Assembly (NCBI GenBank): GCA_902798545.1
Contig: CADBWQ010000010.1
Span: 103,329 to 167,328, forward strand
Origin: Oscillospiraceae bacterium
GTDB lineage: Bacteria > Bacillota > Clostridia > Oscillospirales > Oscillospiraceae
DNA length: 64,000 bases
Direction of reading: 5' to 3'
A program made the position numbers and the translations under genes. The first letter of the stretch is position 1; every line of letters begins with the position of its first letter. The notes beneath the pieces are model-generated. The model was given only the letters and a program-made list of their open reading frames with translations. It was not told the DNA's origin and ran no database searches. Positions 42,869-51,928 of the stretch are shown piece by piece.

Positions 42869-43930
42869 TCAGGGGAGAAAGCCGCGGATGATCTCCATCA
42901 TCCGGTCCCACTTCCGCTCCATGTCGGAGACCAGCTTCAGCTGTGTGCGGCAGCGGTCCAGATTGTGCTCCGGACGGGAAATGTGGTAGTAGTGATCACC
43001 CTCCAGATAATCGGTCAGAAAGCGCATGCCGTTTTCCAGCGTCATGGTCCTGGCTCCCAGCGGAAGAGATTCCACTTCGGCCTCTGTGAGGGCGCCGCAG
43101 GCAGGGACAAAGCCGCGGGCATAGATCTCATATAACTCGAGGCTCATCTCCACTTTGGAGAGGTCTTTTTCATCCTCCGCGGCGGTGGAAGCGCCAAAAC
43201 GGACGGAATCGCCGAAGTCATAGGCGGCAAGCCCCGGCATCACCGTGTCCAGATCAATGACGCAGAGTGCCTTTCTGCTCACTTCGTCCAGCATGACGTT
43301 ATTGAGCTTGGTGTCGTTATGCGTGACACGCAGAGGGAGCTCGCCGCTCTCCCGCATCCGCTGCAGCCGGCCGGCTTCTTCTTCCCGGCTGAGCAGAAAC
43401 TGCACCTCTTCCTCCACAGAGGCGAGGCGACCGACCGGATCGGCCTCCATGGCCAGATGAAACTTGCGGTACCGGTCGGGCGTGTTGTGAAAATTCGGGA
43501 TCGTCTCACAGAGCGTCTGAGCCGGGAAATTCCTCAGCTGATTCTGAAAGTGACCGAACGCGACAGCGCTCTGGTAAAAGTCCTCCGGGGACTCCGGCGC
43601 CTGCAGGCAGATGCTGTCTTCCACGAAGTCATAAACCCGCCAGTATTCACCGGAATCATCCCGATAGAAATCCGCGGCGTCTGTTGTCGGCACCAGGTGC
43701 AGACAGCTTCTGGGATCCGGGTCCTGCTGCGCCAGAAAACGCGTAACGGCAGAGATATTCCGCATCAGACCGGGGATATCCGCGAAAGCAGCCCGGCTGA
43801 GGCGCTGCAGAATATATCGCCGGCCGGTATCCGTGACAACGAGAAATGTCAGATTGATATGCCCCTGACCGTAAGGGGTACAGGAAAGGGGCCTGCCCAA
43901 CAGAGAGAAGTGCTCCAGAACTCGCTCCAT
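42869..43930 (-). CDS. nahK: N-acetylhexosamine 1-kinase-like phosphotransferase (NahK family)
   Basis: A 353-residue aminoglycoside-phosphotransferase-fold sugar kinase. It follows bifidobacterial NahK closely by eye: YGQGHINLTFLV, RRYILQRLSRAAFADIPGLMRNI, AFGHFQNQL, LRVTHNDTKLNNVMLD (catalytic Asp), VIDLDTVMPGLAAYDFGDSVRFGASTAAEDEKDLSK (metal Asp) and GMRFLTDYLEGD. NahK makes HexNAc-1-phosphate from free GlcNAc or GalNAc in the Leloir-like HexNAc route. GGAGGAG precedes the start. It follows the CotH/VTC/DUF4956/GNAT genes on the same strand. Confidence 0.85.
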   Translation of the reverse strand: MERVLEHFSLLGRPLSCTPYGQGHINLTFLVVTDTGRRYILQRLSRAAFADIPGLMRNISAVTRFLAQQDPDPRSCLHLVPTTDAADFYRDDSGEYWRVYDFVEDSICLQAPESPEDFYQSAVAFGHFQNQLRNFPAQTLCETIPNFHNTPDRYRKFHLAMEADPVGRLASVEEEVQFLLSREEEAGRLQRMRESGELPLRVTHNDTKLNNVMLDEVSRKALCVIDLDTVMPGLAAYDFGDSVRFGASTAAEDEKDLSKVEMSLELYEIYARGFVPACGALTEAEVESLPLGARTMTLENGMRFLTDYLEGDHYYHISRPEHNLDRCRTQLKLVSDMERKWDRMMEIIRGFLP

Positions 43931-43956
43931 AAACGGAACTCCTCCAAAAAACAGGT

Positions 43957-44481
43957 TTAGAGATGCTTTTCCAGGAGAACCAGATCGACTTTCGGAATGC
44001 CGTTGAATACCGTGGGAACAATGGCAATTTCCTTGAAGCCGAGCTTCTCATACATCGCACGGGCCTGCGCATTCCGGGCATTGGTATCAATGCGCAGCTC
44101 CGGCCACTCATGCTCCAGCGCATATTCTTCATAAAACCGGACAAACTGAGTCCCAAGCCCTCTTCCCCTCCGCCTGGGAGAGATGACCAGCGTGTGCAGA
44201 ACACAGACCTGATCGGCCGGCACATCATATTCCCATGGGGCATCCGCGTAGACATCAATCTGAAGCTGGTTGATCAGCGCCGCGCCGCAGAGCCTGTTCT
44301 CTTCCTCCATGACGAAGAGATCGCCCCGCTGCAATGCCGCCTCGGCGGTATCACGGACCGGGTAGACACCCCGCAGCCAGCCTGTCGTAATGATCCCGGC
44401 CTCTTCGGCGTCGTGAATCTCGCCATAGATCTTCTCCACGCCGGGGAGATCAAAGACCATTGCCCTTCGAATTGTACTCAT
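43957..44481 (-). CDS. GNAT-family N-acetyltransferase
   Basis: A 174-residue acetyl-CoA-dependent transferase. The acetyl-CoA site is VCVLHTLVISPRRRGRGLGTQFV (RxxGxG/A type) and the C-terminal NARNAQARAMYEKLGFKEI is the usual alpha-4/beta-6 region. The ATG at 44481 with GGAG eight bases upstream is preferred to an upstream GTG. The acceptor substrate is unknown. Confidence 0.88.
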   Translation of the reverse strand: MSTIRRAMVFDLPGVEKIYGEIHDAEEAGIITTGWLRGVYPVRDTAEAALQRGDLFVMEEENRLCGAALINQLQIDVYADAPWEYDVPADQVCVLHTLVISPRRRGRGLGTQFVRFYEEYALEHEWPELRIDTNARNAQARAMYEKLGFKEIAIVPTVFNGIPKVDLVLLEKHL

Positions 44482-44526
44482 GACAGACACTCCAATCGTT
44501 TTCGATATGCTTGAATACGGGATGTT

Positions 44527-45204
44527 TCAGAACGTCACTTCTCCGTCGTGCCGCAGAAGAGAGGCGGAAGTAACACCCGCCAGTGCCATCACTTCCTGAA
44601 GAAGCGTACTGCCGGCATCCGTCCGCAGCTCGATAATCATCTCCAGAGAGGATTCGGTCATGTTTCTGGACTTGACGGTGGCGGAGCGGGAATGCTTCTT
44701 CACGATCTCCATGATCTTTTCCTCTGCGGTGAGATCGGAGGAATTGACGACCAGAATCTGGGGAGCTCTGGCAACGGGCAGACGATCCAGAATCAGGATG
44801 CCGATCGTCAGTGTGACGCTCAGGAGAACGGCGATTTTCGCAAGCCCGACACCACAGATGATACCCACCGTGATCGACCAGAAGAGAAACATCAGATCCA
44901 TCGGGTCCTTGACGGCAGTCCGGAAACGGACGATCGACAGCGCGCCGACCATACCGAGTGACACCACGATGCTGGACTGAATGGTGAGAATGAGGGCTGC
45001 GGTGATCAGTGTGATGCCGCAGAGCGAGATGTTAAAGCTCTTGGAATAAAATGTCTTGCGGGTAAGAACCCGGTAGACGACAAAGATATACAGCGCGAGG
45101 AGGCTGGCCGTCAGCATGGCAGCCAATGCGGTCGTCATACCGATGTCGCTGCTGTTAAAGCCCTCCAGAAAGCTTTTTTTGAAAACATCAGAAACGGATA
45201 ACAT
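44527..45204 (-). CDS. DUF4956 membrane protein
   Basis: A 225-residue protein with four membrane helices between residues 25 and 140 and a soluble C-terminal alpha/beta domain (about 145-225). The signature is SLGMVGALSIVRFRTAVKDPMDLMFLFW. DUF4956 proteins recur next to VTC-domain and CotH genes, as here, and are of unknown function. GGAAG precedes the second of two close ATGs, which I chose. Confidence 0.85.
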   Translation of the reverse strand: MLSVSDVFKKSFLEGFNSSDIGMTTALAAMLTASLLALYIFVVYRVLTRKTFYSKSFNISLCGITLITAALILTIQSSIVVSLGMVGALSIVRFRTAVKDPMDLMFLFWSITVGIICGVGLAKIAVLLSVTLTIGILILDRLPVARAPQILVVNSSDLTAEEKIMEIVKKHSRSATVKSRNMTESSLEMIIELRTDAGSTLLQEVMALAGVTSASLLRHDGEVTF

Positions 45205-45220
45205 AGTCATACTTCCTATC

Positions 45221-45913
45221 TCAGTGGAATGAGAATTTCCTGCACAGGTAGTATTTGGAAAACGTAGTCTGGCTCAATTGGCCGAGATTCAGACTGTGAT
45301 AGATATAGTCCGGCAGGAAAGCGCCGTACTTGACTTCCATCAGGTGATGGCCGGCGGGCATCACAGGACGCTTGAAAAGATCAGGGGCGAAAAAAGAATC
45401 GGGATCCGAACAGGAGGAAATATTCATATCAAAGGTCACGCGGACGTTGCCCTCAGGACAGATATAGGGCACCCGCTCGTATTCCACAATGACGACCGGA
45501 TGCATCCGGCGGGTCTTCCGCGCCAGATCCAGTTTCCGAAGCAGAGGAGGGAGCGTGCCGATCTCCGGCAGAGGGAGGCCCCGCATCAGGCACACGGCTT
45601 GCTCGAATGTGAGCGGACAGGAGGTCTTCAGCGTTTTTCCGTGTTCCTTTCGTTTACACTCCAGGGTGATCCGTACAGAGGAGCGGTTATAGATTCGTAT
45701 CCGGAATTTTTCTCTCGGATCTGTCCCGTTTTCATTCTCATAAAAACAGCGGTCCTCGCAGTCATCAAAATACAGACTGCGGATCCCGTACATGCTGTTG
45801 GGACCGGCATGGGGGTCAGGGGTCATGAAAGAGGAAATCCGGCTCCTGAGAAGCGGAATCTGTGCGGCGCTGATCAGGTATTTGAATTCATGCCGGTATT
45901 GCGGCGTGCTCAT
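45221..45913 (-). CDS. VTC-domain protein (polyphosphate-polymerase-like)
   Basis: A 230-residue triphosphate-tunnel-type domain. RHEFKYLIS, IRSLYFDD, EKFRIRIYN, TLECKRKEHGKTLKT, VIVEYERVPY and MEVKYGAFLPDYI supply the alternating basic and acidic strand residues that line the tunnel in yeast Vtc4, which makes polyphosphate. Bacterial single-domain forms next to DUF4956 and CotH genes are uncharacterised as far as I know. It is 16 bases upstream of the DUF4956 gene. Confidence 0.87.
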   Translation of the reverse strand: MSTPQYRHEFKYLISAAQIPLLRSRISSFMTPDPHAGPNSMYGIRSLYFDDCEDRCFYENENGTDPREKFRIRIYNRSSVRITLECKRKEHGKTLKTSCPLTFEQAVCLMRGLPLPEIGTLPPLLRKLDLARKTRRMHPVVIVEYERVPYICPEGNVRVTFDMNISSCSDPDSFFAPDLFKRPVMPAGHHLMEVKYGAFLPDYIYHSLNLGQLSQTTFSKYYLCRKFSFH

Positions 45914-45931
45914 GATCGGCAGGGCCCCCTT

Positions 45932-47677
45932 TCAGTCCGCCGCGGCCGGGCTGTACGCAGTCAGGACAAGATCCCCGGTGATGACCGTCTCCGGATCGAA
46001 AGCCCTGCCGCTGTGCTCGACGTACCAGACACTGCTGTCTGCGCCGAGGTCTTCCGGCGTCGGAAGAGAAGAACAGGGTTCTCCGTCCGCAATGCAGTAA
46101 TACAGAAAGACAGCTCCGGGTGTGCGCCGCAGCGTAATGGTATGGTATTCAACGCCGTCAAGCCAGGCGGAATTCAGAAAGGCGATGCGCCGTTCAAGAT
46201 AATCCGTCATCTCCGCAATCGAAACCGAGACATCGTCAATGGCATCGTACCAGCGGATCCGGTTCAGCTCCAAGGCCGTTTCGAGACGGCCCGCCAGCGC
46301 GGGAATGGTTGTCCGTATCAGCCTGTCCAGCGCCGGAGCAAACTCTGAACGATACAGTTCCATGATGCGGGCGCGAAACACGTCCTTCTGACAGAGGGTT
46401 CCGTACCACGGACTGTAATGTCCGGCATTCAGCCAGAAGCGCTGCGCCAGAAAACAGTTGGGAAAATGCTCAAACATGCCGATCGCGCCGTCGTAATCCC
46501 AGCAGGGACCCGCAAAGATCCGGTCACTGGACCGATCCCAGAAGAAGTACTGGCTGTAAAAACCGGCATCGGCATTTTCAAAGACTTCCTCGATCAGGTA
46601 CTTTCTTGCCCAGGAATCGAGATCAATGACATCCAGCCAGGTGTCATCGGAGGCTGCGATGCCGGAATGACCGGAAGAAAGCAGTGAGGACTGAAATGTC
46701 TGCAAACGGGTTTCCAGCGCGGCCTTCTCGACGTCGGTGCAGGGATCCGGCGCGTGGATCTCGATGAACACGCCCTCGTTCTGGACGAAACACCGGCGGT
46801 CTTCGACGGAGCCATAGGCGGTCAGCTCAAACAGGAAACGCTCAGGACTGAGGCTCCGGCTGAGCGAAGAGACATCGGGCTTTTCACAGAGAAGGTACAG
46901 ACCCGCGTAATCGCCGTTCAGATAGAGGTCCACGTATTCACAGCCCGGAGAGAACCCCGGATAAGAACCAAGCGAAGCGGCAAAATCGTAGATGAGACGA
47001 TTGCGCATGCAGGTGTCATCGATCGCGTTGGAGATCAGGACAAACTTCCCGGCGGCAGGCAGACCGAGAAGCGGGGCGTCCAGACCGAGATACAGATTAT
47101 AGGATTTCTTCTCAAGCTCCCAGGTCGAGTTCCCATGACCGCGGATCTGGTCTGTATATGGCGTGTGATAGTCCAGCACACCATCCGCGGAGAGAAGAAC
47201 GATGTCCGCGTTCTCCCTGTGTGTCTTATCCCGGTGAAGCTCGTCCATGCTGCCGCTCCTTGTGGAGAGAAACATGGACGCGATGTTTTCGGATTTCAGA
47301 AATCGGAAACGCAGCGGCGCTCTCTCACCGACCAGAAGTACATACTCCGTGCCCAAAGCAAAACTCCCGCAGCTCATTCCGTCAGAAAGCACTTTGCCGT
47401 CGAGAAGGATCCGTTCACCGCCGGCAATCACTGCCGTCGTCCGGGCAAGACTGGCATAAGACGGAAGAAACACCGTACAGGTATCATCATTTAACCAGCA
47501 GCGGACAGGAAGCCTTGTGTCATCTGTCTGAATCCGGAAGGCGAGCAGCTCATCAACTCCGTGCTCAACCGGACGAAGCTCTGCCGCAAGGCTGAACAGC
47601 AGAAGCAGGCAGAGCAGAGCAGTCAGGCTGAGAATCAGCCAGTTTCCGCGTATTCCCTTTCGCAAGTTCCTGATCAC
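45932..47677 (-). CDS. CotH-type protein kinase family, membrane-anchored
   Basis: A 581-residue protein with an N-terminal signal anchor (WLILSLTALLCLLLLFSLA) and an extracytoplasmic CotH kinase fold. Motifs are IRGHGNSTWELEKKSYNL (ATP-site Lys/Arg), NRLIYDFAASLG, YAGLYLLCEKPD and GPCWDYDGAIGMF (metal-binding DxD). CotH of Bacillus phosphorylates spore-coat proteins; this relative is probably not spore-specific. It starts at GTG behind GAGGTGG. It is the first gene of the unit that continues with VTC and DUF4956. Confidence 0.85.
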   Translation of the reverse strand: MIRNLRKGIRGNWLILSLTALLCLLLLFSLAAELRPVEHGVDELLAFRIQTDDTRLPVRCWLNDDTCTVFLPSYASLARTTAVIAGGERILLDGKVLSDGMSCGSFALGTEYVLLVGERAPLRFRFLKSENIASMFLSTRSGSMDELHRDKTHRENADIVLLSADGVLDYHTPYTDQIRGHGNSTWELEKKSYNLYLGLDAPLLGLPAAGKFVLISNAIDDTCMRNRLIYDFAASLGSYPGFSPGCEYVDLYLNGDYAGLYLLCEKPDVSSLSRSLSPERFLFELTAYGSVEDRRCFVQNEGVFIEIHAPDPCTDVEKAALETRLQTFQSSLLSSGHSGIAASDDTWLDVIDLDSWARKYLIEEVFENADAGFYSQYFFWDRSSDRIFAGPCWDYDGAIGMFEHFPNCFLAQRFWLNAGHYSPWYGTLCQKDVFRARIMELYRSEFAPALDRLIRTTIPALAGRLETALELNRIRWYDAIDDVSVSIAEMTDYLERRIAFLNSAWLDGVEYHTITLRRTPGAVFLYYCIADGEPCSSLPTPEDLGADSSVWYVEHSGRAFDPETVITGDLVLTAYSPAAAD

Positions 47678-47757
47678 TGCGCCACCTCTTGCTGTTCACT
47701 CCGACCGGACGGTTGTATTTCCCGGAACGTCACAGACGTTCCTGACGGGGATTGCGC

Positions 47758-47988
47758 TTATTCACCGATGTCTCCGCGGACAACTTTCCCGATATTCCAG
47801 AGGTGAGAGGCTTTCTGCGCGGCATCACGACGCTCTTCCGGGGTCCTGTATTCGAAGTGCGCGGTCTGCGCACCACAATCTACGCACATCACATACCAGC
47901 ACCAGCCGTTCTCTTCTTCCAGCAATCCCGCACCGCCGCAGAACGGACAGTCCTGCAGATGAAACTCTTCATAAATGTTCAAAACCAT
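47758..47988 (-). CDS. Small zinc-finger protein resembling Lar restriction-alleviation family
   Basis: A 76-residue protein with CPFCGG at residue 14, CVDCGAQT about 20 residues later and a closing HLWN segment, the layout of the short Lar-like zinc proteins common in phages and mobile elements. AAGGAGG precedes the ATG. It stands alone with no phage genes around, so the name describes similarity rather than a proven role. Confidence 0.65.
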   Translation of the reverse strand: MVLNIYEEFHLQDCPFCGGAGLLEEENGWCWYVMCVDCGAQTAHFEYRTPEERRDAAQKASHLWNIGKVVRGDIGE

Positions 47989-48094
47989 TTGCCTCCTTGA
48001 GGGTATTCAGTTTAAACCATATCATACCAGAGATTTGTAAAATCTTCAATATCGAAACTTTAGCGACTTTTCTGAGTTTTCCGGGGAAAAGCTA

Positions 48095-48123
48095 TTGCAA
48101 AACGGAAAGAGAACTGATATAAT
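48095..48123 (+). promoter_or_regulatory. Sigma-A promoter of the HU gene
   Basis: TTGCAA and consensus TATAAT are spaced 17 bases, 39 bases upstream of the start codon. Confidence 0.8.
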
Positions 48124-48162
48124 GCCAAACCGTGAAAACTACCTAAAAAAGGAGCTTTTATA

Positions 48163-48438
48163 ATGAATAAGACTGAACTTATCAAGAAAGTCGCCGCTGA
48201 GAACGCACTCAGCCAGAAGCAGGCCGCCGCTGTTGTCGACAGCGTTCTGAATACTGTTGTTGACACCGTCGCCGCCGGTGAGCCGGTTGCCATCCTCGGC
48301 TTCGGCACCTTCTCCGTGAAGCATCGCGACGCCCGTCAGGGCCGCAACCCCGCCACCGGCGAGGCGATGGAATTCGCCGCCAGCGATACCCCGGTCTTCA
48401 AGGCCGGCAAGGCATTCAAGGAGAAAGTCAACGGCTGA
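48163..48438 (+). CDS. hup: HU-family DNA-binding protein
   Basis: A 91-residue histone-like protein of exact family length. MNKTELIKKVAAENALSQKQA and the arm signature GFGTFSVKHRDARQGRNPATGE are typical of HU. It binds and bends DNA as a dimer throughout the nucleoid. AAGGAG precedes the ATG, codon use is strongly biased as in highly expressed genes, and a strong terminator follows. Confidence 0.97.
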   Translation: MNKTELIKKVAAENALSQKQAAAVVDSVLNTVVDTVAAGEPVAILGFGTFSVKHRDARQGRNPATGEAMEFAASDTPVFKAGKAFKEKVNG

Positions 48439-48458
48439 TTTGCTGCTGAACCAACAAT

Positions 48459-48488
48459 AAAAAGGGCTGTCGAATGACAGCCCTTTTT
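48459..48488. terminator. Terminator after the HU gene
   Basis: AAAAAGGGCTGTC pairs perfectly (13 bp) with GACAGCCCTTTTT around a GAAT loop. A and T runs at both ends let it also serve the convergent fbp gene. Confidence 0.92.
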
Positions 48489-48501
48489 ATATGTCCATTT
48501 T

Positions 48502-50499
48502 TCAGCTGCCTTTGTGGTCTTCCTTTACGGCGCCGGCGCGGTAGGCACTGACAAGAGCACGCAGATCATTGATCTGCATCTGCAGATCCCGTCCGATGTC
48601 GGTGTCCATAATCCGCTGCCGTTTCTCCTGGCGCTCAAAGACCTCTGTCGAGTGCGCAATGCCATAGTTCTCCCGGATGGCTTTCTCCCTGCCGACAAAA
48701 GGCTGGTGAGCGACGATGCGGTAGGACTGGGAGGTGCTGATAAGCGTATATCCGGCGATGCCGGAGGTGGATTGATAGGCCTTGCAGAAACCGCCGTCGA
48801 TGACCAGCAGCTTCCCGCCGCCCTTGATGGGACTCTCGCCCTTCTTGGCCTTCACAGGAACATGACCGTTGATGATGTGGCAGTGGGGGCCTTCCAGCCC
48901 GAATTCCCTGAGAATGAAGTCGCAGACAGCAGGATCCTGATAGAGCGTGTAATAGGCGTTCTTTGGCTCCAGCCAGGCGGACTCGTCCGTAATCAGCCGG
49001 CGTTCAAAGGTGGTCATGCGGTCCCGCCCGAAAATCGGGCTGTTCCGTCCGGCCCACAGGAACCAGAGAAAGTCCATGCCGAGTTTCCGTTCCGGTGAAC
49101 CGGACTTGTGGTAGTAGGCCTGACGGGCGGCGGTGTCGGCAAAGTCCAGAAAATCCTTCCCGGCCCGTTCAGTACCGTCCAGGTTGAAGCTGAGCAGCTG
49201 CCCGTCGGCCGTGAGGGGAATGCAGCCGTGGAACAGAAGATTGCCATTATGGATCTTATAGAGACTGCCTTTGGAGTAGAGAAAGCGGACGTGTTTCTGC
49301 AGTTTTTCACTGCGCTCAAAGGAGCGGGTGAGCTGATTGATGACGTCGGACTCTTCCGTCGTCAGTGCGTAGGGATCACGCGGGTCAACCGTTGGAAAGT
49401 CCACATCCTCCAGATGATAGGTGACGCCGTCAATGGTGATGCTGCTGTCTTTGTAGTTGATCTTGTCAAGGAGGAGCCGGTCTTCCATGCCATACTCCGG
49501 ATGGCGGAGGATCTTCTGCCCTTCGAGCTTAAAGAGAATCACCGTGATCGCCTTGTGCATGCGCGCGGAGAGCAGTTTGTCCTTCTCAGAATAGTGCGAG
49601 GCGTCTTCCCCTGTGAGCTTGACTGCGAAACGGGAGACATCACAGTCTTTATACACTTCGTTGGCAAACACGGAAAGAGGCCGCAGAGAGATACCGTATC
49701 CGGTTTCCACGACTTCAAGATTGTTGTAGTGGATGGAATTGGAGAGAACAGTTGCAACCAGCGTACGGCTGCCGGATGCGGCACCCATCCACAGAATGTC
49801 GTGGTTACCCCACTGGATGTCGACACTGTGATATTTCAGAAGAGAATCCATGATGATGTCAGCCCGGGGACCGCGGTCAAAAATATCGCCCACGAGGTGC
49901 AGCCGGTCCACCGCAAGGCGTTTGATCACGGCGCAGAGAGAGGAGATGAAATCCGGAGCCTGGCCAATCTCGACAATCGTGGAGATGATATTCTTGTAGT
50001 ATTCCTGTTTGTCGAATTCCTCGCTGTGGGTATGAAGCAGCTCTTCAATGATATAGGCATAATCAGCGGGAAGCGCCTTGCGGACCTTCGAGCGGGAATA
50101 GCGGGAGCTGACAGAACGGCAGAGCTCGATCAGACGATAGAGCGTGATGCGGTACCACTCGTTCAGATCGGCGATTTCCGGCTTGAGCTGTTCAAGCTTC
50201 TCCTCGGGATAGCAGATCAGGGTGTTGAGCTGATCCAGCTCCGCGTGGGGAATGCTGTCCTTGAAGAGCGCGTCGAGGTGCTCACGGATGACGCCGGAAC
50301 AGGAATTGAGAATATGCAGAAATGCCTCATGCTCTCCGTGTACGTCAGAAATGAAGTGCTCACAGCCTTTGGGAAGATTCAGAATCGCCTGCAGATTGAT
50401 GATCTCGGTGCCGGCGGCACGCAGGGTCGGATACTGGTGGGAGAGCATCGTCAGGTAGCGCAGTTCCTCATCGGAGTAGGATTTGTATTGCTGGATCAT
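48502..50499 (-). CDS. fbp: Class III fructose-1,6-bisphosphatase
   Basis: A 665-residue calcineurin-like metallophosphatase, the Bacillota-specific class III Fbp that hydrolyses fructose-1,6-bisphosphate in gluconeogenesis. It has the metal motifs ISDVHGEHEAF, HLVGDIFDRGPRAD, WGNHDILWMGAASG and HIINGHVPVKAKKGESP, and normal length. AAGGAGG precedes the ATG at 50499. It appears monocistronic. Confidence 0.95.
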   Translation of the reverse strand: MIQQYKSYSDEELRYLTMLSHQYPTLRAAGTEIINLQAILNLPKGCEHFISDVHGEHEAFLHILNSCSGVIREHLDALFKDSIPHAELDQLNTLICYPEEKLEQLKPEIADLNEWYRITLYRLIELCRSVSSRYSRSKVRKALPADYAYIIEELLHTHSEEFDKQEYYKNIISTIVEIGQAPDFISSLCAVIKRLAVDRLHLVGDIFDRGPRADIIMDSLLKYHSVDIQWGNHDILWMGAASGSRTLVATVLSNSIHYNNLEVVETGYGISLRPLSVFANEVYKDCDVSRFAVKLTGEDASHYSEKDKLLSARMHKAITVILFKLEGQKILRHPEYGMEDRLLLDKINYKDSSITIDGVTYHLEDVDFPTVDPRDPYALTTEESDVINQLTRSFERSEKLQKHVRFLYSKGSLYKIHNGNLLFHGCIPLTADGQLLSFNLDGTERAGKDFLDFADTAARQAYYHKSGSPERKLGMDFLWFLWAGRNSPIFGRDRMTTFERRLITDESAWLEPKNAYYTLYQDPAVCDFILREFGLEGPHCHIINGHVPVKAKKGESPIKGGGKLLVIDGGFCKAYQSTSGIAGYTLISTSQSYRIVAHQPFVGREKAIRENYGIAHSTEVFERQEKRQRIMDTDIGRDLQMQINDLRALVSAYRAGAVKEDHKGS

Positions 50500-50578
50500 A
50501 CTTTGCCTCCTTCACTTGGCTTCAGCCGGCGGTCGGCGGAGAAGCCGGAAACCGCCTGCTGGAAAGAGCGGGTAAGGT

Positions 50579-51427
50579 TCAGGTGAGAGATTCGAAGCCT
50601 CCGGTGCTCTTTTTCTTCTTCTGAGGGGCTTCGCCTTTCTGCAGGTTCTTCACCATCACCCAGCAGCACAGCAGCTGCTCCGCCGCAAGGCCGACAAAAA
50701 TGACCTGCATGCCAAGGTAGCGGGAATCAGCCAGACAGGTGATGCAGAGCATGGTGGCGAGCATGCAGCAGAAGAGGCAGTCTTTCCATCTGGGACGGCC
50801 GAATGCATAGCCCCCCAGCCGGAAGAAGGCAAACATGGATGCGGCCACGGCAACCAGCTCCGGCGCGTAAGACCAGATCACGCTGTTGATGGTGTTGACT
50901 TTGTAGCAGATTACCACCCAGGCGGCCAGAAAGAGCATCGGGATGAAGCTGAGCACACAGAGAATCCAGGTGTTCGGCTGCGGGTCGCGGTCGGCACAGC
51001 TCATCCAGAGAATGAACGCCAGACCGGATGCGATCGCAAGAACGGCGATAAAGCGATAGTCTGCGCTGTTGCGGTCAGCCTCAGCCTGCATATAGAGCAG
51101 GACACCTCCGGCGCTGACCACGAGACCGGAGAGAATCCTTGCGGCCAGATAAAGCTTCCCGGTGTGAGAGAAGGCAGGCGGGAAAGCATCCGGCAGATAA
51201 AGACGCTGTTTTTCATAGCGATTTACGAAATACAGAAAAACCAGAGCGGCCGCGACCACGTACAGAATCAGCAGAATGTGGAACGCGCTGGGATCGGGGA
51301 GGCCCAGCTCATTGAAAGCCAGCTGCAGCTGCAGCCAGCGCAGGAATACGCCGAAAGCGCCTGCGCCGCCGATGTAGCAGGCAATCTCCAATGATTTTTT
51401 CCCGCTGCGATATTCTTCCATTTCCAT
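50579..51427 (-). CDS. Polytopic membrane protein of unknown function
   Basis: A 282-residue protein with about eight hydrophobic helices and a basic tail (QKKKKSTGGFESLT). No recognised family. GGAGGAG precedes the ATG, and only four bases separate it from the folA stop, so it is the third gene of a thyA-folA unit. Its position suggests co-expression with folate/thymidylate enzymes; a transport role is possible but unsupported by any motif. Confidence 0.75.
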   Translation of the reverse strand: MEMEEYRSGKKSLEIACYIGGAGAFGVFLRWLQLQLAFNELGLPDPSAFHILLILYVVAAALVFLYFVNRYEKQRLYLPDAFPPAFSHTGKLYLAARILSGLVVSAGGVLLYMQAEADRNSADYRFIAVLAIASGLAFILWMSCADRDPQPNTWILCVLSFIPMLFLAAWVVICYKVNTINSVIWSYAPELVAVAASMFAFFRLGGYAFGRPRWKDCLFCCMLATMLCITCLADSRYLGMQVIFVGLAAEQLLCCWVMVKNLQKGEAPQKKKKSTGGFESLT

Positions 51428-51431
51428 ATTG

Positions 51432-51926
51432 TTACTCCTCCTTTAAAGGCAACCTTGTATAGGTGGCGAAGCGATAGGATACGCCATCCTCATCCTGCCA
51501 CGGGCCACAGTCAGAACAGCACCAGCCGGCGGCCTCGTCCAGATTCGGAAAAAAGCTGTCCGACGGCGGTGCAAGATCAATCTGGGTGATGTGCACGACA
51601 TCCACATAGGGCATCATCTGGCGATAGACACTGGCGCCGCCGATGACAAGGCAGCGCTCATGAGCCTGGGCGGCCTTCACGGCCTCTGCCTCGCTGTGGA
51701 CGACTTCGGCCCCCTCAATATCAATGTTCTGGCGGGTAATCACAATGTTGTGGCGTCCCTTTAAGGGCTTCCCACCGGGAAAGTCGCCCAGGGTCCGGCG
51801 CCCAACCAGGACTGCGGCGCCGGCCGTGAGGTCCCGGAAATGCTTCCGGTCGGCCTTTAGAACCACCTGCTGCGTACCCTCGCTGCCGATGCCCCAGTCG
51901 GAGAAAACTGCTACAATCGCTTCCAT
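51432..51926 (-). CDS. folA: Dihydrofolate reductase
   Basis: A 164-residue NADPH-dependent reductase that regenerates tetrahydrofolate after thymidylate synthesis. It begins EAIVAVFSDWGIG, has KHFRDLTAGAAVLVGRRTLGDFPGGKPLKGRHNIVITR (cofactor site) and LVIGGASVYRQMMPYVDVVHIT. Length is normal. It starts two bases after the thyA stop. Confidence 0.93.
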   Translation of the reverse strand: MEAIVAVFSDWGIGSEGTQQVVLKADRKHFRDLTAGAAVLVGRRTLGDFPGGKPLKGRHNIVITRQNIDIEGAEVVHSEAEAVKAAQAHERCLVIGGASVYRQMMPYVDVVHITQIDLAPPSDSFFPNLDEAAGWCCSDCGPWQDEDGVSYRFATYTRLPLKEE

Positions 51927-51928
51927 TG

